64,000 bases of DNA from Nitrospirota bacterium (GTDB lineage: Bacteria; Nitrospirota; Thermodesulfovibrionia; Thermodesulfovibrionales; UBA6898). The position numbers and the translations under genes were made by a program. Under the pieces are notes generated by a model that worked only from the letters and a program-made list of their open reading frames with translations, was not told where the DNA came from and searched no databases. Of this stretch, positions 17,585-25,251 are shown piece after piece. The stretch spans positions 1-64,000 of the forward strand of contig JAKAIE010000001.1 of NCBI GenBank assembly GCA_021814475.1, in the 5' to 3' direction. How positions within the stretch are numbered: position 1 is the stretch's first letter; each line of letters opens with the position of its first letter.

Positions 17585-17607
17585 AATGGTTTAATAGGGA
17601 GGATTGT

Positions 17608-17853
17608 ATGAATACATTCAGTTCATATGAAGCCAAGACACACTTATCAGAGTTATTGAGCAGAGCGTCCAGGGGGGAACAGATTACCATAACGAAGCAC
17701 GGTGTTCCTGTTGCGTTGCTTGTGTCCCCCCGGAAGGGCATGCACCGGACTGATATGCGTGCGGTGATTCAGGGCATACGTGAGTTTCGCAGGACGCATA
17801 CACTGGGAGAGACGAGCCTGAAGGAATTGATTGAGGAGGGTAGAAGGTTTTGA
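17608..17853 (+). CDS. Phd/YefM-family antitoxin
   Basis: An 81-residue antitoxin. MNTFSSYEAKTHLSELLSRA followed by GEQITITKHGVPVALLVSP is the full Phd_YefM signature: strand, helix, then the TITKHGKPVA hairpin. The C-terminal MRAVIQGIREFRRTHTLGET likely wraps the toxin. It overlaps the VapC gene by 4 bp. Repression through the palindrome at 17572 is the expected mode of regulation. Confidence 0.9.
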   Translation: MNTFSSYEAKTHLSELLSRASRGEQITITKHGVPVALLVSPRKGMHRTDMRAVIQGIREFRRTHTLGETSLKELIEEGRRF

Positions 17854-18260
17854 ACCGCTTTGTGCTTGACTGTTCGGTCGTCATGGCCTGGTGCTTTGAG
17901 GATGAAAAGGACAGGTACTCCGACACGGTACTTGACCTGCTTTCGGCATCCGAGGCGGTTGTGCCGTCACTATGGGCCCTGGAAATTGCAAATGTATTGC
18001 TTGCGGGGGAACGCAGGAAGAGATTGACCAAGGCCGACTCTTTCCGGTTTATTAATCTGCTTCGGGAGCTGCCTATAACTGTTGACCAGGAGACAACCGA
18101 TCATGCCCTGAGTGAAACCATATCGATTGGAAGAGAGCAGGGTCTGTCGTCTTATGATGCGACTTATTTAGAGCTTGCGATGCGTGAAGGTATTGCCCTG
18201 GCCACGCGGGATGAGGGCCTGCGAAAGGCTGCCCGGAAATGCGGCGTGAAACTGATTTAG
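17850..18260 (+). CDS. vapC: VapC-like PIN-domain toxin
   Basis: A 136-residue PIN endoribonuclease. Active-site motifs are FVLDCSVVMAWCFEDE at the N-terminus, a glutamate in WALEIANVLLAGERR, GLSSYDATYLELAMREG and ALATRDEGLRKAARKCG. Translation probably begins at TTG 17850, within the antitoxin stop (TTGA). Length is typical. The first P module of array B begins 36 bp after its stop. Confidence 0.9.
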   Translation: MNRFVLDCSVVMAWCFEDEKDRYSDTVLDLLSASEAVVPSLWALEIANVLLAGERRKRLTKADSFRFINLLRELPITVDQETTDHALSETISIGREQGLSSYDATYLELAMREGIALATRDEGLRKAARKCGVKLI

Positions 18261-18295
18261 AAGATCTCCCTTCTCTGAAGAAATAGGACTTATTC

Positions 18296-19140
18296 CGAAT
18301 GGGGCTCTGCCCCAAACCCCGGTTCTTTTCTTGCGCGCCCAAGAAAATGAACCAAAAGAAGGGCGCCCTGTGAACATTTCTTAACGGCGGCCTCGGTCGC
18401 CCGGACTACATTTCGGAAACTCGCCCCGCAGGGAATAATCCATTTCCGTATCCGTGGCTCAAACAGTCCGAAATGCTTAACGCCCGGACTCTGTCGGCCA
18501 CCTAAAATGTTCAAAAGGGGATACCACGCAGAGCCGGGGCAAAGCCCCATTGTCAGGCAGTGAGACTCTCAGCTCTTCGCTCTTAGCTCTTCTTCCCCTT
18601 CGGGAATTTAGGGTATTGACAGTGGCCGGAGGGTTAAGTCCCGATGACTGTTTGAAGGCCGGAATCTATATATCATTCAATCCCTGCCGGACAAGTTTCA
18701 GCGGGATACCGGAGGACAGTGGCAATAGCCGTTAAGAATTCCCGTAGGGGCGGCCTTCTTTGGCTCCACCTTGATTGGCCGGCAAGAAAGGTGGACAGGG
18801 GTGCGGGGCGGGGCCCCGTGATGGAAAATGATAATATGTTCTTTCATTTCTGACTCTAAGTCATTAGCAGATTGTTTGTATTTCTGAATGGGGCTCTGCC
18901 CCAAACCCCGGTTCTTTTCTTGAGCGCCCAAGAAAACGAACCAAAAGAAGGGCGCCCTGTGAACATTTCTTAACGGCGGCCTCGGTCGTCCGGACTACAT
19001 TTCGGAAACTCGCCCGGTAAGGTTTAGAAGCCTACACGATTCCGGGCTCAAACAGTCCGAAATGCTTAACGTCCGGACTCTGTCGGCCGCCTAAAATGTT
19101 CAGATGGGTCTGCGCCTCCGGCTGGCTGGATCTTGATAAC
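18296..19140. repeat. P/Q composite repeat array B
   Basis: Order P (18296-18516), Q (18592-18890), P (18895-19115). The first P has the alternative loop with CCCCGCAGGGAATAATCC; the second has the GGTAAGGTTTAGAAGCC loop. Between P and Q lies a CAGCTCTTCGCTCTTAGC stretch also present in array E. No gene is credible in this 1.1-kb gap between vapC and the DUF4258 gene. Confidence 0.85.
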
Positions 19141-19170
19141 GTAAAATATTTTTCGCACAATTGAGTCATT

Positions 19171-19290
19171 CAAATGGGGTCAGGTCTTGCTCCGTGCAAT
19201 TAATCTCTTTGGGCCCAATTTCCTGTAATAACAGCAATTTTTAATTTTGGACACAGTAAAGGTGACAGACTTTTCCCCGGCAGCAGAATC
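19171..19290. repeat. R element copy 3 joined to the S sequence
   Basis: CAAATGGGGTCAGGTCTTG at 19171 matches the other R copies through about 19249. It is followed by AAGGTGACAG and TTTTCCCCGGCAGCAGAATCC, the same sequence that forms the left end of the relE duplications. R and S therefore travel as a compound element at two loci. Confidence 0.65.
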
Positions 19291-19394
19291 CACCGCCCGC
19301 TTTTTCGCAGATCTGCCCCAGCCTCCGCAGGAGCTGCAGGGAATTGGTCTAAGGTGCTTGCCGGCGGGGCGGTTAATTATCGATGTTGATTGCG

Positions 19395-19403
19395 TGATAT
19401 AAT
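19395..19403 (+). promoter_or_regulatory. Extended -10 box before the DUF4258 gene
   Basis: TGATATAAT provides TGn plus a perfect TATAAT, ending 10 bp before the ATG at 19414 with no ribosome binding site between, so transcripts would be leaderless or nearly so. The same sequence is preserved in the duplicated fragment at 20887. Confidence 0.45.
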
Positions 19404-19413
19404 AAAGCCGCAT

Positions 19414-19641
19414 ATGGAAGCATATGGGTTTACAGAGTATTTTGAAAAAGAAGTTCTCAGAAAAAGGTCTTATCTCAAAAAGGAGTGGTGTATTCGGGTG
19501 ATCAGTAATCCTCTGAAAGTCGAAACTCAGGAGGGCAACAGATTTCGATTCTGGGGCATTGTCGATGAGCTTGACGGCCGCATACTGAGGGTCATTACGT
19601 TGGCAGATAACGCATTTCCGGACAGGAGGTTTAAGCTGTGA
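19414..19641 (+). CDS. DUF4258-like small protein (probable toxin)
   Basis: A 75-residue protein. RKRSYLKKEWCIRVISNPLK and RFRFWGIVDELDGRILRVIT fit the DUF4258 pattern, a compact beta-rich fold related to RelE-like toxins. The ATG at 19414 is chosen over a TTG at 19390 because the TATAAT lies between them. It overlaps the DUF2283 gene by 4 bp; DUF4258 and DUF2283 genes commonly occur as pairs, interpreted as a toxin-antitoxin module. No biochemical role is proven here. Confidence 0.7.
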   Translation: MEAYGFTEYFEKEVLRKRSYLKKEWCIRVISNPLKVETQEGNRFRFWGIVDELDGRILRVITLADNAFPDRRFKL

Positions 19642-19856
19642 AACTGAACTATTATAAGGATACTGATTCTCTGTATATAGACCTCTCAGAGAAGGGGAGC
19701 GTCGAGAGCAAGGAGATTTCAGAGGGCGTGGTTTTGGATTATGATGAAGCTGGCAATCTGGTGGGCATCGACATTGATAACGCCAGCAAAAAGGTTCAGC
19801 TGAAAGAGTTGATTCTGAATAGACTTCCTTCTGACGTGCGGACGGTAGCGGCTTAA
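19638..19856 (+). CDS. DUF2283-family protein (probable antitoxin)
   Basis: A 72-residue protein. KLNYYKDTDSLYIDLSEKGS, then EISEGVVLDYDEAGNLVGIDI is the DUF2283 signature, with the Y-D-x-x-x-D-x-LYI and V-LD-x-x-x-x-G-x-x-x-GI-E/D blocks. It starts with GTG overlapping the previous stop. In this pairing it likely forms the antidote or accessory half of the module. Confidence 0.8.
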   Translation: MKLNYYKDTDSLYIDLSEKGSVESKEISEGVVLDYDEAGNLVGIDIDNASKKVQLKELILNRLPSDVRTVAA

Positions 19857-19876
19857 CCGATTCGCTACATACGCTC

Positions 19877-20000
19877 TCGGCTCTGCCCCAACCCCCGGTT
19901 CTTTTCTTGCGCGCCTCAAACAGTCCGAAATGCTTAACGCCCGGACTCGGTCGGCCACCTAAAATGTTCAGATGGGTATGCGCCTCCGGCGGGCTCTCTG
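19877..20000. repeat. Internally deleted P module
   Basis: Begins GGCTCTGCCCCAACCCCCGG and jumps from TTGCGCGCC directly to CTCAAACAGTCCGAAATGC, so the left arm and loop are missing, then ends in the usual AAAATGTTCA and linker. It shows that P modules can lose one arm. Confidence 0.75.
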
Positions 20001-20020
20001 CTCTCGGGCCGGCAGTCGTA

Positions 20021-20029
20021 TGGTATACT
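20021..20029 (+). promoter_or_regulatory. Candidate extended -10 promoter for hicBA
   Basis: TGGTATACT gives TGn plus TATACT, 47 bp before the hicB ATG at 20076. GGGGGTGAG upstream of that ATG serves as ribosome binding site. No clear -35 is seen. Confidence 0.35.
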
Positions 20030-20075
20030 TTTACATAGTCTTTTATTATTGCGTACATTTGCAGGGGGTGAGTTA

Positions 20076-20312
20076 ATGAGAACCAAAAAGGCATCTTTCC
20101 GTATTATCTACCGCCCGGAACCTGAAGGCGGTTATACCGTGATCGTTCCTTCTCTTCCGGGGTGCATCACATATGGCAGCGATATGGAAGAGGCGCGCGA
20201 AATGGCGCAAGATGCCATAAAGGCCTACATAGAAAGCATGAAGAAGCACGGTGAAGCCTTCTGCGACGACTCTGATACATTTGAAGGAATGCTCACCCTT
20301 CGGTATGCCTAA
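20076..20312 (+). CDS. hicB: HicB-family antitoxin
   Basis: A 78-residue HicB. FRIIYRPEPEGGYTVIVPSL followed by PGCITYGSDMEEAREMAQDA is the partial RNase-H-like HicB fold. There is no extra DNA-binding domain, so repression may need the complex. The ATG at 20076 is preferred to a TTG at 20049 for its ribosome binding site and family length. It overlaps hicA by 8 bp; the antitoxin-first order is the less classical but common layout. Confidence 0.9.
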   Translation: MRTKKASFRIIYRPEPEGGYTVIVPSLPGCITYGSDMEEAREMAQDAIKAYIESMKKHGEAFCDDSDTFEGMLTLRYA

Positions 20313-20517
20313 AGTCCCACCCCTTAATGCAGATAAGCTGATAAAGATACTGCTGAAGCATGGATTTGTTCTTGACCATCAGACTGGAAGCCACAGGGTA
20401 TATATCAACAAAAAAATGGGGAAACGGGTAATAGTTCCTTATCACAGAAAAGATCTGCCAAAAGGGACTTTGATGGCTATTGTCAAGGCATCCGGAATTG
20501 ATGGACTCTTCGATTAG
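20305..20517 (+). CDS. hicA: HicA-family mRNA interferase toxin
   Basis: A 70-residue double-stranded-RNA-binding-fold toxin that cleaves mRNA. MPKVPPLNADKLIKILLKHG, the catalytic histidine in QTGSHRVYINK, and the VPYHRKDLPKGTLMAIVKAS tail are all standard. The ATG at 20305 overlaps the hicB stop. It probably belongs to the same mobile gene pool as the other pairs in this island. Confidence 0.9.
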   Translation: MPKVPPLNADKLIKILLKHGFVLDHQTGSHRVYINKKMGKRVIVPYHRKDLPKGTLMAIVKASGIDGLFD

Positions 20518-20574
20518 TCGGCGTATTCAGCCCTCAGCTTTCAACCACGTCTCTTAGCGTTCAGCTCTCAGCTG

Positions 20575-20868
20575 CCTTGGGGCTCTGCCCCAAACCCCGG
20601 TTCTTTTCTTGCGCGCCCAAGAAAATGAACCAAAAGAAAGGCGCCCTGTGAACATTTCTTAACGGCGGCCTCGGTCGTCCGGACTACATTTCGGAAACTC
20701 GCCCTGTGCTCTCCCCTTCGGGAATTTAGGATATTGCCGGTGTCCGGAGGTGGTCCCCTCTTGGGAGGGGTGAAGGGGTGGGTGGTCTTAGAACTCGGTC
20801 GGCCGCCTAAAATGTTCAAAAGGGGAAGTACCGGCAAGAAAGGTGGACAGGGGTGCGGGGCGGGGTAA
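20575..20868. repeat. Rearranged P/Q repeat D
   Basis: A P left arm (20577-20705) runs into a short Q piece (CCCCTTCGGGAATTTAGG at 20715), a GGTGGTCCCCTCTTGGGAGG segment also present at 16735 and 30220, then the P right arm and, at 20829-20865, the Q stretch GGCAAGAAAGGTGGACAGG. It is a recombinant of the two modules. Confidence 0.75.
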
Positions 20869-20946
20869 TTATCGATGTTGATTGCGTGATATAATAAGGC
20901 CGCATATGGAGGCATATGGGTTTACAGGGTATTTTGAAAAAGAAGT
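20866..20946 (+). repeat. Partial duplication of the DUF4258 promoter and 5' end
   Basis: Matches 19374-19454 at an offset of 1492 bp with a few substitutions. It carries the TGATATAAT box and the first 14 codons of the DUF4258 gene. It abuts the repeat D sequence at the left. Confidence 0.85.
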
Positions 20947-20953
20947 CCCCTGA
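20906..20953 (+). pseudogene. DUF4258 gene fragment
   Basis: ATG at 20906 reads MEAYGFTGYFEKEVP and then stops, copying the N-terminus of the 19414 gene. Only the duplicated 5' end is present, so it is a dead fragment. It still carries the intact promoter box and may drive transcription into the phosphomannomutase gene. Confidence 0.8.
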
Positions 20954-21048
20954 ACGCGATGATAGAAAAGAAGGCCGGGATCCCGTAAGCTTGCTTTGGC
21001 TTGAGGGGCAGTGGTCAATAAAAAAGTCGGGGCGCCGGGGAGGTGAAG

Positions 21049-22395
21049 ATGAGCTGCTTCAAGGCATATGACATACGGGGAAGGGTCCCCGACGAACTGG
21101 ACGGGGATATCGCCTACCGCATCGGGAGGGCCTATGCCCGTTTCCTGAATCCTGCAAGGGTTGTCATCGGCCGGGACATCAGGCTGTCGAGCGGGGAGCT
21201 CTCTGCGGCCCTGGCGCTGGGGCTCCTGGATTCCGGGGTCGCTGTCCAGGATATCGGGCTCTGCGGCACGGAGGAGGTCTACTTCTGCACCTTCCACAGC
21301 GGCGCGGACGGTGGGATCATGGTGACGGCGTCGCATAATCCGATGGACTATAACGGCATGAAGCTGGTGCGCGGCGGTTCCCGGCCGATAAGCGGGGACA
21401 GCGGCCTCGATACGATCAGGGACCTGACGGAGCGGAACGAATTCGAGGAGGCGCCCCGGAAGGGAAAGATCACCGGGCTGGACCTCCGCAGGGAATATAT
21501 CGGCCACCTTCTCGGGTATATAGACACTGCAGGCCTCAGGCCTTTGAGGATCGTGGTGAATGCGGGCAACGGGTGCGCGGGGCCGGTAGTTGATATGCTG
21601 GAGGCGCACCTCCCTTTTGAGTTCATCAGGCTCCATCATGAACCTGACGGCAGTTTTCCCAACGGCATACCCAACCCCCTGCTGCCGGAAAATCGCGGCG
21701 CTACCGCCGGGGCGGTGGTGTCCCATAAGGCGGATCTCGGGATCGCCTGGGATGGCGACTTTGACCGCTGCTTTTTCTTCGACGAGCGGGGCCGGTTCAT
21801 TGAGGGATACTACATCGTCGGACTCCTCGCCTCCGCCCTGCTGGCCAGGCACCATGGCGCAAAGATCATCCACGATCCGAGGCTCATCTGGAACACGATC
21901 GACATCGTGAAGAAGGCCGGCGGAGTGCCTGTCCAGTCAAAGACGGGCCATGCCTTTATCAAGGAGCGCATGAGGGAAGAGGACGCGATCTACGGCGGGG
22001 AGATGTCCGCCCATCATTATTTCAGGGATTTTGCCTATTGCGACAGCGGGATGATCCCGTGGCTGCTGATCGCGGGGATCATGTCCGCATCAGGGAAACC
22101 CCTCTCCGCCCTCCTCGGGGAGCGGATGGGGCTCTTTCCGGCAAGCGGCGAGATCAACCGGAGACTGAATGAGCCGGCCTCCGCCATCCTCCGGATTGAA
22201 GACCAATACCGGCGGTCAGCCCTGAGGATAGACCGCACGGACGGCCTGAGCATGGAGTTCGGGGAGTGGCGGTTCAACCTCCGGAGCTCGAACACCGAGC
22301 CGGTCGTGAGGCTGAATGTGGAGTCGCGAGGGGATGAGCAGCTGATGAGGGCGAAGACCGAAGAGATACTGAGGCTTTTGGAGGGCAGTGAGTAG
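21049..22395 (+). CDS. Phosphomannomutase/phosphoglucomutase
   Basis: A 448-residue alpha-D-phosphohexomutase interconverting hexose 6- and 1-phosphates for sugar-nucleotide synthesis. The catalytic phosphoserine is in [14 protein letters not shown], the metal loop is AWDGDFDRC, the sugar-specificity loop [12 protein letters not shown], and the phosphate-binding loop [15 protein letters not shown]. The SAHH loop and length favour the ManB/AlgC group. The ATG at 21049 follows GGGGAGG; an in-frame GTG at 21043 is less likely. It supplies precursors to the polysaccharide and LPS genes in the window. Confidence 0.9.
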   Translation: MSCFKAYDIRGRVPDELDGDIAYRIGRAYARFLNPARVVIGRDIRLSSGELSAALALGLLDSGVAVQDIGLCGTEEVYFCTFHSGADGGIMVTASHNPMDYNGMKLVRGGSRPISGDSGLDTIRDLTERNEFEEAPRKGKITGLDLRREYIGHLLGYIDTAGLRPLRIVVNAGNGCAGPVVDMLEAHLPFEFIRLHHEPDGSFPNGIPNPLLPENRGATAGAVVSHKADLGIAWDGDFDRCFFFDERGRFIEGYYIVGLLASALLARHHGAKIIHDPRLIWNTIDIVKKAGGVPVQSKTGHAFIKERMREEDAIYGGEMSAHHYFRDFAYCDSGMIPWLLIAGIMSASGKPLSALLGERMGLFPASGEINRRLNEPASAILRIEDQYRRSALRIDRTDGLSMEFGEWRFNLRSSNTEPVVRLNVESRGDEQLMRAKTEEILRLLEGSE

Positions 22396-22531
22396 CGCCG
22401 CAGAGTCAAGGGCGCAGGCCAAAAGGAGAAAATTCACCCGCCGAATTCCCTTGCAAAAAAAACGGCATTTTATTAAACTGTAGCAGTCATATTTTCGGGG
22501 AGTAAAACATTGTAAGGGGAGGCGGGATCAC

Positions 22532-24013
22532 TTGGGGATCAGCCAGTATTTTTCCTATTTTGCAGCAGCACTGCTTCTGTCCGCGATACTCGTGCCGTTG
22601 ATGCGTCCGCTGGCGTTCAGGCTGGGGGCGGTCGACCGGGGCGAGGGCCGGAGGGTGCATACGGGCATCATCCCGAGGCTCGGAGGCATCGCCTTTTTCA
22701 TGGCCTTTTTCGTAGTCTCTGCCTTCTCCCTCTACCGCGGCACGTGGGACGGGTTTCATAACACCTTTGTCGGCGTCCTGCTCGGCTCGGCTATCATCGC
22801 CCTGCTGGGCTTCTACGACGACCTGAAGGGGGCGCGCGTCAGCCACAAGCTCCTCGCCGAGGTGCTCGCCGCGGTGATCATCTACGCGTGGGGCATCCGC
22901 ATCGACTTTATTGCCAGCCCCCTTGGCGGAAAGATCCTGCTGGGCTGGCTGAGCCTGCCGGTGACGGTTCTCTGGATCATCGTGATCACGAACGCCATAA
23001 ACCTGATAGACGGCCTTGACGGCCTTGCGGCCGGAACCGGCATCTTCATCGCGGCAACCTTCTTTTTCATCTCAGGGGCGGATACCCACCTGCAGCTCTC
23101 CTTCGTGATCCTCGTCGGCGCCCTGGGCGGATTTCTGATCTACAACTTCCCTCCCGCCTCGATCTTCATGGGGGACTCCGGGAGTCTCTTCATCGGTTTC
23201 TTCCTCGGCGCGATGTCGATCCTGTCGTCCCATAAGTCCACTGCCCTTGCCGTGGTCATGGTCCCGATCATCGCCTTCAGCCTGCCGCTCCTCGATATGG
23301 TCTATGCGGTCCTGAGGAGGTACTACCGCGGCCTGCCCCTGGGCGAGCCGGACAGGGAGCATATCCATCACAAACTGCTCGAAAAGGGGTTTTCGAAGAA
23401 GACGGTCCTGGTCGTCATCTATGCGCTCAATGTCGCCGTCATGCTCATGGCGCTTCTGTTCATCAGCAGGCAGGTCAACGGGGCCTTCATCGGGGTCGTC
23501 TTTATGATGGTGTTTGCGGCGGTCGGACTGCGCCTTCTGGGATACGTGAAGTTCATCCCGATCGTGAGGGAGCTGAAACAGAATTTCGAACTGAACCGCA
23601 AGAGGAAGTACTTCAACTACCTCATCAGGCGTTTCAGCCACGGCGTGGGCCGCAACGGCACGATCGGGGAGGTTAGGAGGGAGCTCACTACCCTAGTTCA
23701 CGAATACGGTCTGTCGACCGCCAGGATATACTTCTACCCGTATGACCACGTGCGCCCGTTCTTCGAATACCGCAACCCGGACAAGCAGGAAGACGGCAAG
23801 CCGATCGCACTGACGCTGCCGATCGTCGACCGCGGCAACTATATCGGTTCGATCGAGATCACGAAGGAGATGGACGGCGAATATTTCCTCTGCCTCAGTG
23901 AGCTCCTGAACGCCCTCTGCATGCTGATGCACCGGTATATACCGGGTTACCAGGAGACGGCTGCAGCCCCTGGGCTGCAGCTGATTACTCCGGCAATGAA
24001 CAATGAACGATGA
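22532..24013 (+). CDS. WecA/MraY-family undecaprenyl-phosphate sugar-1-phosphate transferase with C-terminal extension
   Basis: A 493-residue polytopic enzyme that initiates lipid-linked glycan synthesis. Motifs: GFYDDLKGARVSHK (DD pair), NAINLIDGLDGLAAG, IFMGDSGSLFIGF and the REHIHHKLLEKGFSKK histidine motif. About ten membrane helices are expected through residue 340. The last roughly 150 residues are soluble and look like a degenerate GAF-type sensor (TTLVHEYGLSTARIYFYPYD, PIVDRGNYIGSIEI), not present in classical WecA. Start is TTG 22532 with GGGGAGG upstream. Confidence 0.8.
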   Translation: MGISQYFSYFAAALLLSAILVPLMRPLAFRLGAVDRGEGRRVHTGIIPRLGGIAFFMAFFVVSAFSLYRGTWDGFHNTFVGVLLGSAIIALLGFYDDLKGARVSHKLLAEVLAAVIIYAWGIRIDFIASPLGGKILLGWLSLPVTVLWIIVITNAINLIDGLDGLAAGTGIFIAATFFFISGADTHLQLSFVILVGALGGFLIYNFPPASIFMGDSGSLFIGFFLGAMSILSSHKSTALAVVMVPIIAFSLPLLDMVYAVLRRYYRGLPLGEPDREHIHHKLLEKGFSKKTVLVVIYALNVAVMLMALLFISRQVNGAFIGVVFMMVFAAVGLRLLGYVKFIPIVRELKQNFELNRKRKYFNYLIRRFSHGVGRNGTIGEVRRELTTLVHEYGLSTARIYFYPYDHVRPFFEYRNPDKQEDGKPIALTLPIVDRGNYIGSIEITKEMDGEYFLCLSELLNALCMLMHRYIPGYQETAAAPGLQLITPAMNNER

Positions 24014-24050
24014 GACTGCCGACAGGACGAAACACTGAAACGAGGAGACT

Positions 24051-24773
24051 ATGACCGGAGAGATCGTTGAGCAGCGCTGCTTTGAGAGGTATTCGTTGCA
24101 TACAGTGGAGGTGTCCGGCAGGATGCTGTTTTCGAGCCGGGTGAAGCTCCTGGACCTGAGCATCGCCGGGATTTCGGTCGAGGTGGACAAGAGGCTGAAC
24201 ATCGGGATCGACTACCAGGTCAAGGTCGAAAACGGGGGCGACCCCCTGTCTCTGAAGGGCAGGGTCGTCTGGTCCAGCCTTATCAAGACCGAGGAAGGCG
24301 GCAACGGGGAGATCGTCCCGATCTACAGGGCCGGCCTGCAGTTCAACTCACTGTCGGAGGCCCAGGCCCGGGAGCTGACACGGTTCATCCGGGCATGCAC
24401 AGGGCAGGACATACAGAACGACATGCATAAGCAGAACAACCTCCGCTGCACAGTACGGTATGACATTGCGCAGCTCCGGAAGGAGGGGGAGCTTTCTGTC
24501 GGGACGCCCCCCCAGTACAAGGTGAAGGTGATAGGCCTCGGCGGCATGCTCCTCTGCTGCGACAGGCCGCTGAAGGCCGAAAGCAGGTACCCCATGGAGA
24601 TCGTGGCGCCCGGCGGTGAGGTGATCAAGTTCCTCGGCAGGATCGCCTCCTGCAAGGTCGACGGGCAGGGCGGCGGCGGGTACGACATCGGCGTGGAATT
24701 CCTCGATCTTTCCGCCGGACAGAGGAGCGCGCTGGTCAAACTCATCAGGCTGGCGGAGGCGCAGGGTAAGTGA
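24051..24773 (+). CDS. Tandem PilZ-domain protein
   Basis: A 240-residue cytoplasmic protein with two PilZ domains. The first has RCFER (RxxxR, residues 9-13) and DLSIAG (D/NxSxxG), an intact c-di-GMP site. The second has RCTVR (RxxxR) but VIGLGGM where the D/NxSxxG motif should be, so it is degenerate. It may link c-di-GMP levels to the preceding polyprenyl sugar transferase, which ends 37 bp upstream. Transcription would end at the strong terminator at 24911. Confidence 0.8.
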   Translation: MTGEIVEQRCFERYSLHTVEVSGRMLFSSRVKLLDLSIAGISVEVDKRLNIGIDYQVKVENGGDPLSLKGRVVWSSLIKTEEGGNGEIVPIYRAGLQFNSLSEAQARELTRFIRACTGQDIQNDMHKQNNLRCTVRYDIAQLRKEGELSVGTPPQYKVKVIGLGGMLLCCDRPLKAESRYPMEIVAPGGEVIKFLGRIASCKVDGQGGGGYDIGVEFLDLSAGQRSALVKLIRLAEAQGK

Positions 24774-24844
24774 CGGCGGGCAAAGGGGAGGTCGCCCTTC
24801 CCCTGGATGTCTTTCACCAGTTGCTGTCCCCGGGTAAATCTCTC

Positions 24845-24874
24845 TTGATTCGAAGGTATATTCTGTGGTATCCT
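24845..24874 (+). promoter_or_regulatory. Promoter upstream of the cspA leader
   Basis: TTGATT (24845-24850), 18 bp, then TATCCT (24869-24874) with a TGG extension. It would initiate near 24881, giving a leader of about 118 nt to the cspA start that includes the terminator hairpin at 24911. Confidence 0.5.
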
Positions 24875-24910
24875 GTAAACAGAGTTTCAGAGGTTTTTTT
24901 GGATTCGGTA

Positions 24911-24947
24911 AGGCCACAAAGACTTTTAGCTTTGTGGCCTTTTTTTA
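24911..24947 (+). terminator. Intrinsic terminator between PilZ gene and cspA
   Basis: A perfect 11-bp stem AGGCCACAAAG / CTTTGTGGCCT with an 8-nt loop ACTTTTAG and seven T residues. It lies between the predicted cspA promoter and the cspA coding region, so it may act as an attenuator or close a short RNA as well as terminate the upstream operon. Confidence 0.85.
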
Positions 24948-24998
24948 TACGGTGCAACCTTCTGAGCTTCAGTTTACAAGTAAAGGAGGTAGAAAATC

Positions 24999-25199
24999 AT
25001 GGCGAATGGAACAGTGAAATGGTTCAATGAATCCAAGGGATTCGGCTTTATCACGGGCGAAGACGGCAGTGATGTGTTTGTCCACTATTCTGCGATCCAG
25101 GGCAATGGCTTCAAGACCATTGCTGAGGGTGACGCAGTCAGCTTCGACACTGAAAAAGGCCCCAAGGGCCCCAAGGCAGTGAACGTGGTAAAACTGTAA
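24999..25199 (+). CDS. cspA: Cold-shock domain protein (CspA family)
   Basis: A 66-residue OB-fold RNA and single-strand DNA chaperone. [20 protein letters not shown] holds RNP1, and [17 protein letters not shown] holds RNP2, both intact. Length is standard. AAAGGAGG precedes the ATG by 7 bp. The leader contains a full terminator hairpin, so expression may depend on antitermination, an activity known for E. coli Csp proteins. A bidirectional terminator follows at 25207. Confidence 0.95.
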   Translation: MANGTVKWFNESKGFGFITGEDGSDVFVHYSAIQGNGFKTIAEGDAVSFDTEKGPKGPKAVNVVKL

Positions 25200-25206
25200 T
25201 ACGTCG

Positions 25207-25242
25207 AAAAAAAAAGGGGGCCGTGAGGCCCCCTTTTTTTTT
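25207..25242. terminator. Bidirectional intrinsic terminator (cspA / parvulin gene)
   Basis: A run of nine A, GGGGGCC-GTGA-GGCCCCC, then nine T. It can end transcription from both strands and lies between the convergent cspA and parvulin genes. Confidence 0.95.
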
Positions 25243-25251
25243 GCCCGCTTT

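Noticed and set aside
19180-20094. 304-codon minus-strand frame
   Set aside because: It runs through repeats and lies opposite the DUF4258/DUF2283 genes and the start of hicB; composition is that of repeats.
16081-20868. P modules as integron attC sites between toxin-antitoxin cassettes
   Set aside because: The arms lack the RYYYAAC and GTTRRRY core sites, the modules alternate with Q outside gene borders, and no integrase is present.
20869-21873. 334-codon minus-strand frame opposite phosphomannomutase
   Set aside because: It is antisense to a gene with clear motifs and shows no family features.
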